64,000 bases of DNA from CBDIHP01 sp965279195 (GCA_965279195.1 CBDIHP010000039.1:186001-250000), one strand, 5' to 3'; shown: positions 1 to 9,552, counted from the stretch's first letter. The notes: generated from the sequence alone by a model not told the origin. Translations and numbers: made by a program.

Positions 1-40
1 TCCCCGCGCGAGCGGGACGCGACCCGACACGAGGGCGACC

Positions 41-532
41 ATGAGCCTGGGCGAAAGCGGCGGCAGCGAGGTCGATTTCGAGACCATGCACGGCCGGAAC
101 TGGCCCTCCATCACGCAGTTCTCGGTCTTCCTCGAGAACCGCGTCGGCCAGCTCCTTGAGGTCGTCCGCGCCTTCAACGGCTCCAAGATCCGGATCGTCG
201 GACTGTCGATCTCCGACTCCGCCGACTGCTGCATCGTCCGGCTCATCCTGACCCACCCCGAACAGGGCCGCGAGGTCCTCCTCTACAAGAAGTTGGCCTT
301 CGCCGAGAACGAACTGCTCCTCGTCGAACTCATCAGCGGCCCGCAGTCCCTTGTCGAGATGTGCACCGCGCTTCTCCAGGCCGAAGTCAATATCCACTAC
401 GCCTACCCGCTGATCGTCCACCCCCACGGCCGCGCCGCCGTCGCCATCCACGTCGACAACAACGAGCAGGCCGCCGCCACGCTGCACGACAAGGGCTTCG
501 AGATCCTTTGCGAGGCCGACCTGAATCTCTGA
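41..532 (+). CDS. ACT-domain protein (tandem ACT)
   Basis: The 163-residue protein has two successive ACT-like beta-alpha-beta units. The first is near residues 25-90 (FSVFLENRVGQLLEVVRAF, then a VGLSI strand) and the second near 97-160 (SLVEMCTALLQAEVNIHYAYPL). ACT domains bind amino acids or other small ligands and usually regulate metabolic enzymes; no enzyme domain is attached here, so it may be a stand-alone sensor. It resembles the small regulatory subunit of acetolactate synthase only in fold. An alternative ATG at 85 would remove 14 poorly conserved residues. The ligand is unknown. Confidence 0.75.
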   Translation: MSLGESGGSEVDFETMHGRNWPSITQFSVFLENRVGQLLEVVRAFNGSKIRIVGLSISDSADCCIVRLILTHPEQGREVLLYKKLAFAENELLLVELISGPQSLVEMCTALLQAEVNIHYAYPLIVHPHGRAAVAIHVDNNEQAAATLHDKGFEILCEADLNL

Positions 533-581
533 CCGGGTCGGGCGACCTCGGGTGCTTGCGAATGCCCCGGGCCGCCTGAAT

Positions 582-2750
582 TCAAGCGGGCGGCTTGACG
601 CGGTAGATTTTGATGAGAAGATCGGGCGGATTGACCCCGTAGATCGGCTCGAAGACCTCCGGGTGGGCGTCCGCCCAGATGCGTTCGATCGTGAACCGCT
701 CCGCGTCGGCCAGGTTGTGCGGGCCCTCGTCGGGGTTCGCCCGCGCGACGACGAGGAGTTGGATTTTCTTCGTCCGGAGATTGGCGAGCCAGGCGGCGTA
801 GTCCTGCCGTTGGCGGTCCCAGCCCGGCCGGGGATGGTCCCACGTCGGTTTCTCCCCCAGTTCGATCGCCCGGCTGTGATAGTCGTGCAGGAGCCAGTCG
901 GGGTTCTCGTCGACGTTGATGTATTCGACCCGGTGTCGGAAGTCCCGGCCCATGAGGTAGTAGGGTAAATTCGTACCGGCGTAGGCGATGTGGTAGCGAT
1001 TGCCCCGGGTGCGCTGGTCGAGGTCCAGCCAGGCGTTGTAGTAGTCGCGGAACCCGGGGTAGGGCGGCAAGCGAGTGATCCCCCCCGCCGACACCAGTAC
1101 GACCCCGATCGATCCGCCGACGATTGCCAGGGCCCCGAGCGCGCCGAGCACGTGCCCGCGCCAGGTCTTCGACCGGAGGAACAGCCAACTCACACCGACC
1201 AGGGCGATCCCCTGGACGACCAGCGAAGGCCCGACAGAACCCGTGAAGATCGGGGCGAGCCAGCCGTCGATGGCGTTGGGGATGTAAGGCGACAGGTCCC
1301 AGGGGATCGGATAGATCACCTGCGCGAACGGCCATTCCTGGCTCGTGAGCAGATGTGCGGCCAGCAACCCCACACCGAGCCATCGACGCCAACGGGCCGG
1401 GTCGAGCAGGGCCCCCAGCGGCACCACGGCCAGGAACATCCCCTGGAACATGAATCGCTGCTGGGTCCGGTAAGGGATTCCCACCCAGTACAGGGCGAGG
1501 TTCAGGACCACCAGCCCCGACGCGATCCAGACCCACCCTGCGCGGATCTCCGAACGCCTCGACAGGTTCCAGCCCCCCAGTAGGGAGAGAACCCAGAACG
1601 GCACGAATCGCGGGTCGAGGACCGCGAGCAGGATGTCCCAGAACGCCCGCCAGTCGGTCACTTCGAGGTAGTACTGGCTCAGCTTCATGACCTCCGAGCC
1701 GTACCAGCCCTGGAAGACCGTCGCCGAGCCGATTTGCACGTGCAACGGGTACAGCGGGTTCCCGGTGAGCCAGGCATTCCGGGCCAGCCAGAAGCCTTCC
1801 CCCACGAGAGGAAGGGTGGCCAGGAGGAGAACGTCTCGCACCTTCCGGCTCGGCGTGGTGTCGTGGAGAATCGCGCGGATTGCGGCGAGCAGCAGGATCG
1901 GGGGCACGAAGACGATCCCCGTCGGCTTCGTCCCCCAGGCCAGCCCGGCAGCGAGCGCACCGAGGGCCAGCGAGGCTGTCGGCTGTCTGCCCATCGCCCA
2001 CCGGAGCAGGAACAAACACATCAGCAAATAGCCGGCGACGAAGATCGTGTCCACGTTCGCCTCCATGCCGAAGGCGAGGAAGGGCGTCGAGCTCAGGGCC
2101 CAGCAGACCGCGACGACCGCCGCGTCCTTGCCGACGCCGACGTCTCGGCAGAGCCGGTAGCCCGCGACCGCGCAGACGGCGAGGAATGGGATCTGGCCGA
2201 TCCGTGCCAGGCGGTCGCCGCCCGAAAGCGTCATGAGCCAGGTGAACCAGAGGTCGCCGACCGCCGCGAAATAGGGTGCGGCGTTCTCGCCGAACGGGGT
2301 CGGGATCAGGTCCAGCCGGCCCGATTGCCACCACCTGGCGGCGAAATACAGGTGATAGATCGGCCCGTCGCTCACAACCTTGACCGGAAACAGCAGCGAC
2401 GGCACCCCGCCCCACAGCACCGCCAGCCCCGTCAACGCGACGGCCATCACGCTCGCCCAGCCGAATGTTCCGCTCGTCTCGGGGTTGTGCGAAGGTTCCG
2501 GGTCCCGCCCCAATGCCCCTCCGACGATCCCCACGGTCGCCAACGCCGCCGACCAGGCGACGAATCCGCCCGCCCCGATCGCGCCGAACGAACCCAACCC
2601 GATGACGCCGACAGTCAGCCAGGCCCAGACGATCACCACCGCCCCGACGAACCGGACCGCCCCCGCCTCCAGCCGGAGGACCCTCCTGGCGAGGAGATAC
2701 GCCCCGACCGCCAGGCCGAGTAGGCTCGAAACTGTCGCCGCGATCGCCAT
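582..2750 (-). CDS. Polytopic membrane protein, GT-C/PMT-like glycosyltransferase candidate
   Basis: The 722-residue protein has about a dozen hydrophobic helices spread over residues 1-550, then a soluble C-terminal domain of about 150 residues. The early loop SDGPIYHLYFAARWW carries an acidic residue where GT-C enzymes such as dolichyl-phosphate-mannose mannosyltransferases hold their catalytic aspartate. A second typical element is the TGNPLYPLH loop near residue 330. By analogy it would move a sugar from a lipid-linked donor at the membrane. Substrate unknown; the assignment rests on topology and these two loops only. Confidence 0.55.
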   Translation of the reverse strand: MAIAATVSSLLGLAVGAYLLARRVLRLEAGAVRFVGAVVIVWAWLTVGVIGLGSFGAIGAGGFVAWSAALATVGIVGGALGRDPEPSHNPETSGTFGWASVMAVALTGLAVLWGGVPSLLFPVKVVSDGPIYHLYFAARWWQSGRLDLIPTPFGENAAPYFAAVGDLWFTWLMTLSGGDRLARIGQIPFLAVCAVAGYRLCRDVGVGKDAAVVAVCWALSSTPFLAFGMEANVDTIFVAGYLLMCLFLLRWAMGRQPTASLALGALAAGLAWGTKPTGIVFVPPILLLAAIRAILHDTTPSRKVRDVLLLATLPLVGEGFWLARNAWLTGNPLYPLHVQIGSATVFQGWYGSEVMKLSQYYLEVTDWRAFWDILLAVLDPRFVPFWVLSLLGGWNLSRRSEIRAGWVWIASGLVVLNLALYWVGIPYRTQQRFMFQGMFLAVVPLGALLDPARWRRWLGVGLLAAHLLTSQEWPFAQVIYPIPWDLSPYIPNAIDGWLAPIFTGSVGPSLVVQGIALVGVSWLFLRSKTWRGHVLGALGALAIVGGSIGVVLVSAGGITRLPPYPGFRDYYNAWLDLDQRTRGNRYHIAYAGTNLPYYLMGRDFRHRVEYINVDENPDWLLHDYHSRAIELGEKPTWDHPRPGWDRQRQDYAAWLANLRTKKIQLLVVARANPDEGPHNLADAERFTIERIWADAHPEVFEPIYGVNPPDLLIKIYRVKPPA

Positions 2751-2904
2751 CGTGTGGGCCCTGGGGATCGACTGGGGGCTCGGATCTCTCGCGACAGTTT
2801 ACGTCATGCGGTGCCGAGGGTCTGCGCAGCCAGGGTGCCCGCGGGATTTGTCCTCGAAACCCTGTGAATTGGACCCGGCCGCGATGACGGGCAGGGCAGG
2901 GCCG

Positions 2905-2926
2905 GGGTTTCCGAAGGCGGAAACCC
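2905..2926. repeat. Short hairpin in intergenic region
   Basis: Nine-base arms GGGTTTCCG and CGGAAACCC flank a 4-base loop. It sits in the 331-base gap upstream of the sugar isomerase gene. No T-run follows on either strand, so it is more likely a REP-like element or a regulatory hairpin than a terminator. I see no gene in this gap. Confidence 0.35.
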
Positions 2927-3081
2927 GCGGGCACCCGTGTTGCCCAGGCCGAGCCTTTGGGCAGGAGCACCACGGGCGCTCCGCTTCTCGAATCGGCCCG
3001 GTGACGCTACACTCGGGACTCACAGCCATCCGGGCCTCCCCGACGACGGCGGGGCCTATAGTTCGCGAGGAGACGACGAGG

Positions 3082-3687
3082 ATGTTGGGTGCCGCCCTGG
3101 GAGCCAAGGCGTATCTCGAACGGGTGTCCAAGGAGATCGCGCGGCTCGACCTGACCCAGGTCGAGAGCCTCAGCCAGATCATCGAGGAGGCCTACCACGC
3201 CAACAAGTTCGTCTTCATCTGCGGCAACGGCGGCTCGGGCGCCAACGCCTCGCACCTCTGCGAGGACCTCGCCAAGTGCACGCTCAAGGACTTCGAGGAC
3301 CAGAAGCGCCTCAAGGTCCTCAGCCTCACCGACAACACCGCCGGCATCATGGCCTGGGCCAATGACGAGGGCTACGACCGGATCTTCCTCGAGCAGCTCA
3401 AGAACCTCGCCTCCCCGGGCGACGTCCTGCTGGCGATCTCCGGCTCGGGCAACAGCCCGAACATCCTCAAGGCCGTCGAGTGGGCCAACAAGACGGGCAT
3501 GACCACCGTCGGCATCACCGGCTTCGGCGGCGGCAAGCTCCGCACCCTGGCGCAGCACAACCTGCACGCCGACATCAACGACATGGGCATCGTCGAGTCG
3601 CTCCACCAGGTCGTCTTCCACTGGGTCATCGACGACCTCTACCGTCGGATCTCCGGCCCCGCCCCGGCCTCGGTCGCGTCGATTTGA
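3082..3687 (+). CDS. SIS-domain sugar-phosphate isomerase, GmhA-like
   Basis: The 201-residue protein is a single SIS domain of the phosphoheptose isomerase (GmhA/DiaA) type. The phosphate-binding signature CGNGGSGANASHLCEDLAK lies near residues 51-69. The glutamate of CEDL and the histidine of ESLHQVVFH align with the catalytic Glu and His of GmhA, so isomerase activity is plausible. The ATG at 3082 follows a GAGGAGACGACGAGG ribosome site. The frame is open far upstream, but that stretch is not coding-like. The next gene is a ROK sugar kinase 66 bases downstream, suggesting a two-step sugar-phosphate pathway. Confidence 0.8.
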   Translation: MLGAALGAKAYLERVSKEIARLDLTQVESLSQIIEEAYHANKFVFICGNGGSGANASHLCEDLAKCTLKDFEDQKRLKVLSLTDNTAGIMAWANDEGYDRIFLEQLKNLASPGDVLLAISGSGNSPNILKAVEWANKTGMTTVGITGFGGGKLRTLAQHNLHADINDMGIVESLHQVVFHWVIDDLYRRISGPAPASVASI

Positions 3688-3753
3688 CCGCGACCTGAAC
3701 GAGACGTCCCCCGGTCCCTGCACCGCACCGACTGACGAGCGAGCCCGACTTCG

Positions 3754-4722
3754 ATGGCAGATGCACTCTATCTCGGCGTCGAGATCGGAGGGACGAAGCT
3801 CCAGCTCGCCCTCGGCCGGGGCGACGGGCAGTTGCTCGCGCTCGAGCGTCGGGTGATCCGGCCCGAGGCGGGGGCGGAGGGGATCCGCCGGCAGATCGTC
3901 GAGATGTATCCCGCCTTGCTCGATCAGCTCAACGCCGGCCCCGAGGCCATCCTCGCGGCCGGCATCGGATTCGGCGGCCCGGTCGACTCGGCACGCGGGC
4001 TGGTCTCGATCTCCAACCAGATCCAGGGGTGGAAGGATTTCCCCCTGGCCGACTGGCTGCGGACGAGCCTGGACATCCCGGCCGTCCACCTCAACAACGA
4101 CGCCGACACCGCCGCCCTCGGGGAGGCCCTGCACGGCGCGGGCGTCGGATTCTCCCCCGTCCTTTACGTCACGATCGGCAGCGGCATCGGCGGTGGCCTG
4201 ATCGTCGACGGCCAGATCTACCGGGGCAACGGCACCGGATCGGTCGAGATCGGCCACCTCTGGGTGCGCCGGGAACCTCAGGCTCGGCTCGTCCACCTCG
4301 AAGAGATCGCCTCCGGCTGGTCGATCGCGGCCGAGGCCCGACGCCAGGTCGAATCCTCGATCCTTTCGGGCCAGGACGGCGGTTTGCTCCACCGACTCAG
4401 CTGGTGCGAGCCCGAACGCATCACGACCGCGCTGGTCGCCGACGCCGCCGGTCGCGGCGACAAGATGGCGCTCTCCGTTTTGAAAGCCGCCAGCGACGCC
4501 TTCTCGCTGGCCCTCGCCCAGTCGATCAACCTCCTCGCCCCGCGCCGGATCATCCTCGGCGGTGGGGTCAGCCTGATTGGCGACGACCTCTGGTTCGACC
4601 CCATCCGCAAGTCGACCGACCAGCTCGTCTTCGCCCCAATCCAGGGGACCTACGACATCGTCCCGGCGACGCTCGGGGAAGAGGTCGTCCTCCACGGCGC
4701 GCTCGCCCTGGCCAGTGGCTGA
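3754..4722 (+). CDS. ROK-family sugar kinase
   Basis: The 322-residue protein has the ROK layout. There is an N-terminal phosphate loop GVEIGGTKLQLALG, a NNDADTAALGEALHGAG segment holding the catalytic aspartate, the glycine-rich TIGSGIGGGLIVDG, and an EIGH motif whose His normally helps sugar and zinc binding. The usual CXCGXXGC zinc cluster that follows EIGH is absent (RREPQARLVHLEE instead), so this is a zinc-free ROK variant. It lies just after the GmhA-like isomerase and probably phosphorylates a hexose-type substrate; the substrate is not identifiable. Confidence 0.8.
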   Translation: MADALYLGVEIGGTKLQLALGRGDGQLLALERRVIRPEAGAEGIRRQIVEMYPALLDQLNAGPEAILAAGIGFGGPVDSARGLVSISNQIQGWKDFPLADWLRTSLDIPAVHLNNDADTAALGEALHGAGVGFSPVLYVTIGSGIGGGLIVDGQIYRGNGTGSVEIGHLWVRREPQARLVHLEEIASGWSIAAEARRQVESSILSGQDGGLLHRLSWCEPERITTALVADAAGRGDKMALSVLKAASDAFSLALAQSINLLAPRRIILGGGVSLIGDDLWFDPIRKSTDQLVFAPIQGTYDIVPATLGEEVVLHGALALASG

Positions 4723-4758
4723 TCAATCCAATGCGGACCACTCCCGCGCCGTTTGGGC

Positions 4759-5652
4759 TCAGTTCCAGGCGACCCGCGCGGCGGGGAAGATCGGGCCTTC
4801 GACGCAGACCCGTCTCAGGTCGGTCGTACCGTCGTCTTGAAAGATCGGGGTCACGCAACTGAAGCAGGCCCCGAAACCGCAGGCCATCTGGTTTTCCAGG
4901 CTGACGTCGCAGGGGATGCCGAAGCGTTCGGCCACGCGAGAGAGGGCCGCGAGCATCGGGGCGGGGCCGCAGCCGATGAGCTTGTCGGGGCGGTGGCCGT
5001 CCTGGATCCGACGCGAGAGCAAGTCGGTGACGAACCCATGATGCCCGGCCGAGCCGTCGTCGGTGGCCAGATGCACGGGCAGGCCGGCCCCGGCGAAATC
5101 GTCGAGCCCGGCGGCCAGGGCCACATTTCGCACGCCGTAATACAACTCGCAGGTTGACGGAGACGTCGCCCCTACCGTCTCGCCGTACTCGGCCTGCCCC
5201 GCCCACCACTTGCCGAGAGCCAGGAACGGCGTCTGGCCGATGCCCCCCGCGACGAAGGCGACGCGGCCGCCCTCGGAGGGACCGAACCCGTTCCCGAGGG
5301 GGCCCCAGACGGAGACGGCATCCCCGGGCTTTCGCTCGGAAAGGGCCCGGGTGCCCCGGCCAATGACGAGATAGACGACATCCAGGGCCGTCGCCGTTCC
5401 CGACGCATCCCGGATGACGTCATAGAGAGCGAAGGGCCGGCCGAGCAGCGGGTCGTAGCCCGAGTTCGCGCCGACGGTCCGCACCATCAGGAACTGGCCG
5501 GGTCGGATGGTCGAGGCGATCTCGGGGCATTCCACCCGGAGGCGGTAGGTGTCGCGGGCGATGAGGACGTTCTTGATGACCCGGGCGGTTCGCTGGACGA
5601 CGCACGGAGGGGGTACGGAATCCGCCACGATTCGCCTCGGGTCTCGGGACAA
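4759..5652 (-). CDS. pyrK: Dihydroorotate dehydrogenase electron-transfer subunit
   Basis: The 297-residue protein has an FAD-binding ferredoxin-reductase barrel with the GRPFALYDV flavin motif, an NAD-binding part beginning GGIGQTPF, and a C-terminal 2Fe-2S cluster with cysteines 258, 263, 266 and 283 in the CX4CX2C...C pattern. This matches PyrK, which carries electrons from PyrD to NAD in pyrimidine synthesis. No pyrD lies beside it. The gene converges on the ROK kinase gene, 36 bases apart. Confidence 0.85.
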   Translation of the reverse strand: MSRDPRRIVADSVPPPCVVQRTARVIKNVLIARDTYRLRVECPEIASTIRPGQFLMVRTVGANSGYDPLLGRPFALYDVIRDASGTATALDVVYLVIGRGTRALSERKPGDAVSVWGPLGNGFGPSEGGRVAFVAGGIGQTPFLALGKWWAGQAEYGETVGATSPSTCELYYGVRNVALAAGLDDFAGAGLPVHLATDDGSAGHHGFVTDLLSRRIQDGHRPDKLIGCGPAPMLAALSRVAERFGIPCDVSLENQMACGFGACFSCVTPIFQDDGTTDLRRVCVEGPIFPAARVAWN

Positions 5653-5673
5653 TCTTCGGGGAAACGGCCGGAC

Positions 5674-7605
5674 TCAATCGTCGCTGGGCTTCGGCCGCTT
5701 GGGGCCGGGCTTGCGAGGGCCTAGCGAGGCCCTCGGGAACGGCGGCTTCTTGAGCTTTCGCGCCGGGGGCGGCGATCCGTCGCCGCGTCCGCCTTCTTCC
5801 AGCCCGATCATCCTGCGACGGGGCGGTCCGCCCGCATCCGGCGGCGGGGGCGGACCATAACCCGGACGTCCCGGGGGCCGACCACCACCGGCAGGCCGAC
5901 CGCCGCCGGGGCCGCGACCCATCCCCGGCCCGCGACCGGCCGGCCCGCGAGGGGGAGGCGGGGGCGCGGGGCGGTCGTTTCCGGCCATCATCAACGGGTC
6001 GACCAGGATCTCGGACGGCCCGTCATCGTGGCGGTTCGGGCGGGGCCGCGGCGCCTGGGGACGCGGCGGCTGCCCGATCCTCGGCGGCGGCCCGCTCGGT
6101 CGCGGGCCCTGACCGCCCTGCGGCGGTCGTGGGCCGGGCCCGCCCAGCATCGGGCGAGGACCCTGACCACCCTGTTGGGCACGCGGGCCGGGACCGCCCT
6201 GCATCGGACGCGGACCACCCAGCTGAGGACGCGGACCACCCTGCTGAGGACGAGCAGCGGGACCACCCTGCTGAGGACGGGCACCCGGACCACCCTGCTG
6301 AGGACGAGGACCCGGACCGCCCTGCGGAGGACGGGGACCGGGACCACCCTGCGGAGGCCGGGGCGGACGATAACCGGAGAGGCCGGCCGGGCCCTTGGTG
6401 TACGAACCGGGGCGAGGCGGCCGTCCCGGAGCCGGGCGATCCGAGCCGTAAGCGGGGCGTTCCGAACCGTAGGCCGGGCGACGCTGCGGAGGCTGGGGCC
6501 CCTCGCCAGCGGGGGGGCGGCCGGGGCGCAGCGGGCGGTCTTCGCCGGCCGCTGCTGGCCGGGGCGTCGGGGCCTTATCGTGACGGGCGGCACCACGCTT
6601 CGGGGCACGCGTCGTCCAGGATTCGGCCTTGGGCATCCACGGCATCGGGACGGGCTCGCCCCTCGCGACGCGCTGGAGGAGGTCGATCTCGCGGGCCGAG
6701 AGCGACCTCGACTCGCCCGAGCTGAGACCCTTGAGCGTCACCGGGCCGACGGCAACCCGGGTCAGGGTCATGACCTTGTGCTCCAGCTTGGCGAGCATCC
6801 GGCGCACTTCGCGGTTCTTCCCCTCCGCGAGCACGATCTCCAGGATGGTCGCGTCGCCGCGCTTGCCGACGGCCTTGACCCGCTTCGCCCGGACCTTGCC
6901 CTCGGCCAGCCAGACGCCGTCGGTCAGCTTCTTGAGAGTCTCGGGCGTGGGAGAGCCGGCGACGACGGCGCGATAGAGCTTCTCCACCCCGAATCTGGGG
7001 TGGGTCAGGCGGTTGGCCAGCTCGCCGTCGTTGGTCAGGATGATGAGCCCGGTCGACATCTCGTCGAGCCGGCCGACCGTGTAGACACGCTGGGGGATCT
7101 CCGGCAGCAGGTCGATGACCCGGGGCCGGCCCGAGGGGTCGTGGTTGGTCGAGACGTAGCCCTTGGGCTTATAGACCGCGAAGTAGACGATCTTCTCCTC
7201 GGCGACCTTCTGGCCGTCCACGGCGATCGCCTGGCCGGGGTTCACCTTGGAACCCAGCTCGCGGACAACCTTCCCGTCGACCGTCACGCGCCCCTGGAGG
7301 ATGAGTTCCTCGCAGGCGCGACGCGACCCGAGGCCGGCGTGGGCCAGGGCCTTTTGCAGGCGTTCGGCCTCCTGCGGGCCACGAGCATGCTTCTTCGGGG
7401 CCGGCTTGCCGCCGGGCTTACCGGGCTTGCCCTGGGGACCGCGGGCCTCGGCGGATTTGGGACGGGCGTTCGGCGCGACGGCGGGGACGCGTGCGGTCGT
7501 GCGGCCCTTGCCGCGGGGGCCGGGGCCGTACCCTGGGCCCTGACCTTGACGTTTCCGGGGCGGCTGATTGTTCCCACCGCGACGCGGGGGACGTGGGCTA
7601 GGCAT
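5674..7605 (-). CDS. RsuA/RluB-type pseudouridine synthase with long low-complexity tail
   Basis: The 643-residue protein has a basic N-terminal extension (1-80), an S4 RNA-binding domain (about 81-135) and the catalytic core with GRLDEMSTGLIILTNDG, Asp181 being the expected nucleophile, plus the KNREVRRML motif. Residues about 330-643 are a Pro/Gly/Arg-rich tail with many GGPGPRPPQ-like units. Bacterial members are usually 230-300 residues, so the tail doubles the size; it probably adds nonspecific RNA binding (inference). Start ATG at 7605 was chosen over an in-frame TTG at 7629. Confidence 0.85.
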   Translation of the reverse strand: MPSPRPPRRGGNNQPPRKRQGQGPGYGPGPRGKGRTTARVPAVAPNARPKSAEARGPQGKPGKPGGKPAPKKHARGPQEAERLQKALAHAGLGSRRACEELILQGRVTVDGKVVRELGSKVNPGQAIAVDGQKVAEEKIVYFAVYKPKGYVSTNHDPSGRPRVIDLLPEIPQRVYTVGRLDEMSTGLIILTNDGELANRLTHPRFGVEKLYRAVVAGSPTPETLKKLTDGVWLAEGKVRAKRVKAVGKRGDATILEIVLAEGKNREVRRMLAKLEHKVMTLTRVAVGPVTLKGLSSGESRSLSAREIDLLQRVARGEPVPMPWMPKAESWTTRAPKRGAARHDKAPTPRPAAAGEDRPLRPGRPPAGEGPQPPQRRPAYGSERPAYGSDRPAPGRPPRPGSYTKGPAGLSGYRPPRPPQGGPGPRPPQGGPGPRPQQGGPGARPQQGGPAARPQQGGPRPQLGGPRPMQGGPGPRAQQGGQGPRPMLGGPGPRPPQGGQGPRPSGPPPRIGQPPRPQAPRPRPNRHDDGPSEILVDPLMMAGNDRPAPPPPPRGPAGRGPGMGRGPGGGRPAGGGRPPGRPGYGPPPPPDAGGPPRRRMIGLEEGGRGDGSPPPARKLKKPPFPRASLGPRKPGPKRPKPSDD

Positions 7606-7747
7606 CTTCGTTGCAGTCCTGCCGCTCAAGAGGTCCAGACGCCGGGAGGAGAGCGGAGCGACCTCGGGGCGGTTCGTTTTCCAAGGGAAATGGTATCGCC
7701 GAAGGCCCCGCCGGGACCAGTCAGAATCCGAGGCGGGGCAAGGAATT

Positions 7748-8833
7748 TCAGGCCGGATCGGCCGACAATGCCGGCTGCTGCTGGGTCATGCAGTGGAGCG
7801 TCCCCAGCCCCCAGACCAGGTCGCCGCAGTGGATTCCGACCACCTGACTGGCGGGAAAAAGGTCGGCCAGGATGTTCAACGCGATCCGATCGGCCGGGTC
7901 GTTGAATGTCGGGACCAGCACGAGGCCGTTGGCGATGTAGAAATTCGCATAGCTCGCCGGGACCCTCTGGCCCTCGAAGACGAGCGGCCTCGGCATGGGC
8001 AACTCGACCACATCCAGGGGGCGGCCGTCCTGGTCGTGGGCGCGGGAGAGCCGCTCGCGGTTGTCCTTGAGCCGGGCGTGGTTCTCGTCCGACTCGTCAT
8101 GCTCCATCACGGTCACCACCGTGGTCGGGTTCACGAACCGGCAGAGGTCGTCGACATGCCCGTGGGTGTCGTCGCCGACGATGCCCTCGTTGAGCCACAC
8201 GACGTGCGACGCGCCGAGATAATCGGCCAGGAACCTCTCGATCCCCGCGCGGTCGAGCTTGGGGTTACGGGCCTGGATCGGGCTCAGGAGGCATTCCTCG
8301 GTGGTGAGGACGGTCCCCTTGCCGTTGACGTCGATCGATCCCCCTTCGAGCACGACGCGGGTCGGTTCGGCCGCCTCATCCACGAACGTCGGCTTCCATC
8401 GGGGGCGGTTGAGGATCTTGCCGATGGCCCTGGGGACCTTGCCGTCGCGTTTGTGGTTCTCGTACTTGGCCCAGCCGTTGAAGACCCAGTGGACCAGGCC
8501 GAGTTCCTTGCCATTCGTGAGCATCGACGGCCCGGAGTCGCGGGTCCAGACGCGGTCGGTCTTCACCAGGTGGAGGCCGACATTGTCCATGACCGCCCCC
8601 GCGCGAGTGAGCCGGTCGGCGGCGTCGTCGCGGAGTTTTTCGTCCTGGACCAGGATCTCGACCCGCTCGACCCGGCTCAGATGCCGGACGATGTCGGCGT
8701 AGACCCAGGGGATGGGGCCGAACTTCCCGGGCCAATCCTCTTTATTGTGAGGCCAGGCGATCCAGGTGGCGGCGTGCGGCTCCCACTCGGCGGGCATCCG
8801 GTAACCAAGGCTCGTGGGGGTCTCGTCCGCCAT
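7748..8833 (-). CDS. aguA: Agmatine deiminase family protein
   Basis: The 361-residue protein belongs to the peptidyl-arginine deiminase/agmatine deiminase family, which converts agmatine to N-carbamoylputrescine in polyamine synthesis. Visible active-site parts are MPAEWEPHAATWIAWPHN at the N terminus, TRDSGP, EGGSIDVNG, the GDDTHGHVDD histidine motif and the catalytic Cys348 in LGTLHCMTQQQP. Length and motif order are full. It is divergently oriented to the RidA gene, with 224 bases between them. Confidence 0.88.
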   Translation of the reverse strand: MADETPTSLGYRMPAEWEPHAATWIAWPHNKEDWPGKFGPIPWVYADIVRHLSRVERVEILVQDEKLRDDAADRLTRAGAVMDNVGLHLVKTDRVWTRDSGPSMLTNGKELGLVHWVFNGWAKYENHKRDGKVPRAIGKILNRPRWKPTFVDEAAEPTRVVLEGGSIDVNGKGTVLTTEECLLSPIQARNPKLDRAGIERFLADYLGASHVVWLNEGIVGDDTHGHVDDLCRFVNPTTVVTVMEHDESDENHARLKDNRERLSRAHDQDGRPLDVVELPMPRPLVFEGQRVPASYANFYIANGLVLVPTFNDPADRIALNILADLFPASQVVGIHCGDLVWGLGTLHCMTQQQPALSADPA

Positions 8834-9057
8834 CGGGAGGCTCGCAATCGTCGGCGTTGGACATTGTTCGGGAATCGAATCTTACCAGGATTGTCCAGAG
8901 CCCGCCGACATTTTCCGTGATGCCGTCGCTGGCACGCGGCGGGACGCCGGTTCGGTGTGTTGATTTTGGCCCCGTGGTGGGTTAGCGTTCGGGGCGGTTG
9001 GCGGGCGCGTTGAGCCGCGCCGCCGGATTGCTGGAAACCCTGCCGAGAGGACGACCG

Positions 9058-9519
9058 ATGGGAGCCGAAGATCGCATCAAGGAACTCAAGCTGGAACTGC
9101 CCCCCGCTCCCAAGCCGGTTGCCACGTACCTGACGGCCGTCCGCCAGGGCAACCTGCTTTACGTCTCGGGCCACGGCCCGCTCCGGTCGGACGGCACGAT
9201 GCACACCGGCAAGCTCGGGGCCGACCTCGACATCCCCGCCGGACAGGCCGCCGCGCGTCAGACAGGGCTCGCGATCCTCTCGACCATCCGGACCAACCTC
9301 GGCTCGCTCGACAAGGTCGTGCGGCTCGTGAAGGTGCTCGGCATGGTCGCATGCACCCCGGACTTCGCCGACCAGCCCAAGGTCATCAACGGCTTCTCGG
9401 ACCTCATGGTTGAGGTGTTCGGCGAAGCCGGCCGGGGTGCCCGGTCCGCCATCGGCATGGTCGCCCTCCCGGGCCACATCGCCGTCGAGATCGAGGCGAT
9501 CTTCGAAGTGAAGGATTGA
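9058..9519 (+). CDS. RidA/YjgF-family protein
   Basis: The 153-residue protein is a single RidA-like domain. It has the VSGHGPL strand and the C-terminal GARSAIGMVALPGHIAVEIEAI stretch. The arginine of GARS corresponds to the substrate-binding Arg of RidA, which hydrolyses reactive enamine/imine intermediates. It resembles the longer 150-residue subgroup. ATG at 9058 follows GAGAGG at proper spacing. A second, more distant family member lies at 58948-59367. Confidence 0.85.
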   Translation: MGAEDRIKELKLELPPAPKPVATYLTAVRQGNLLYVSGHGPLRSDGTMHTGKLGADLDIPAGQAAARQTGLAILSTIRTNLGSLDKVVRLVKVLGMVACTPDFADQPKVINGFSDLMVEVFGEAGRGARSAIGMVALPGHIAVEIEAIFEVKD

Positions 9520-9552
9520 GCTTCGCGTCCTCCCCGCGGCACCAACCCGCGC

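Noticed and set aside
403..2973. 856-codon open frame on the minus strand over the GT-C-like gene
   Set aside because: It is the shadow of the 582-2750 gene in another frame; composition is Arg/Pro/Gly-rich with no membrane or domain pattern, as expected for GC-rich third-position reading.
3007..4695. 562-codon minus-strand frame across the isomerase and kinase genes
   Set aside because: Spans two well-supported plus-strand genes and has shadow-type composition.
6130..6420. CRISPR or satellite in the pseudouridine synthase gene
   Set aside because: The repetitive sequence is the in-frame Pro/Gly-rich tail; units vary and have no spacers.
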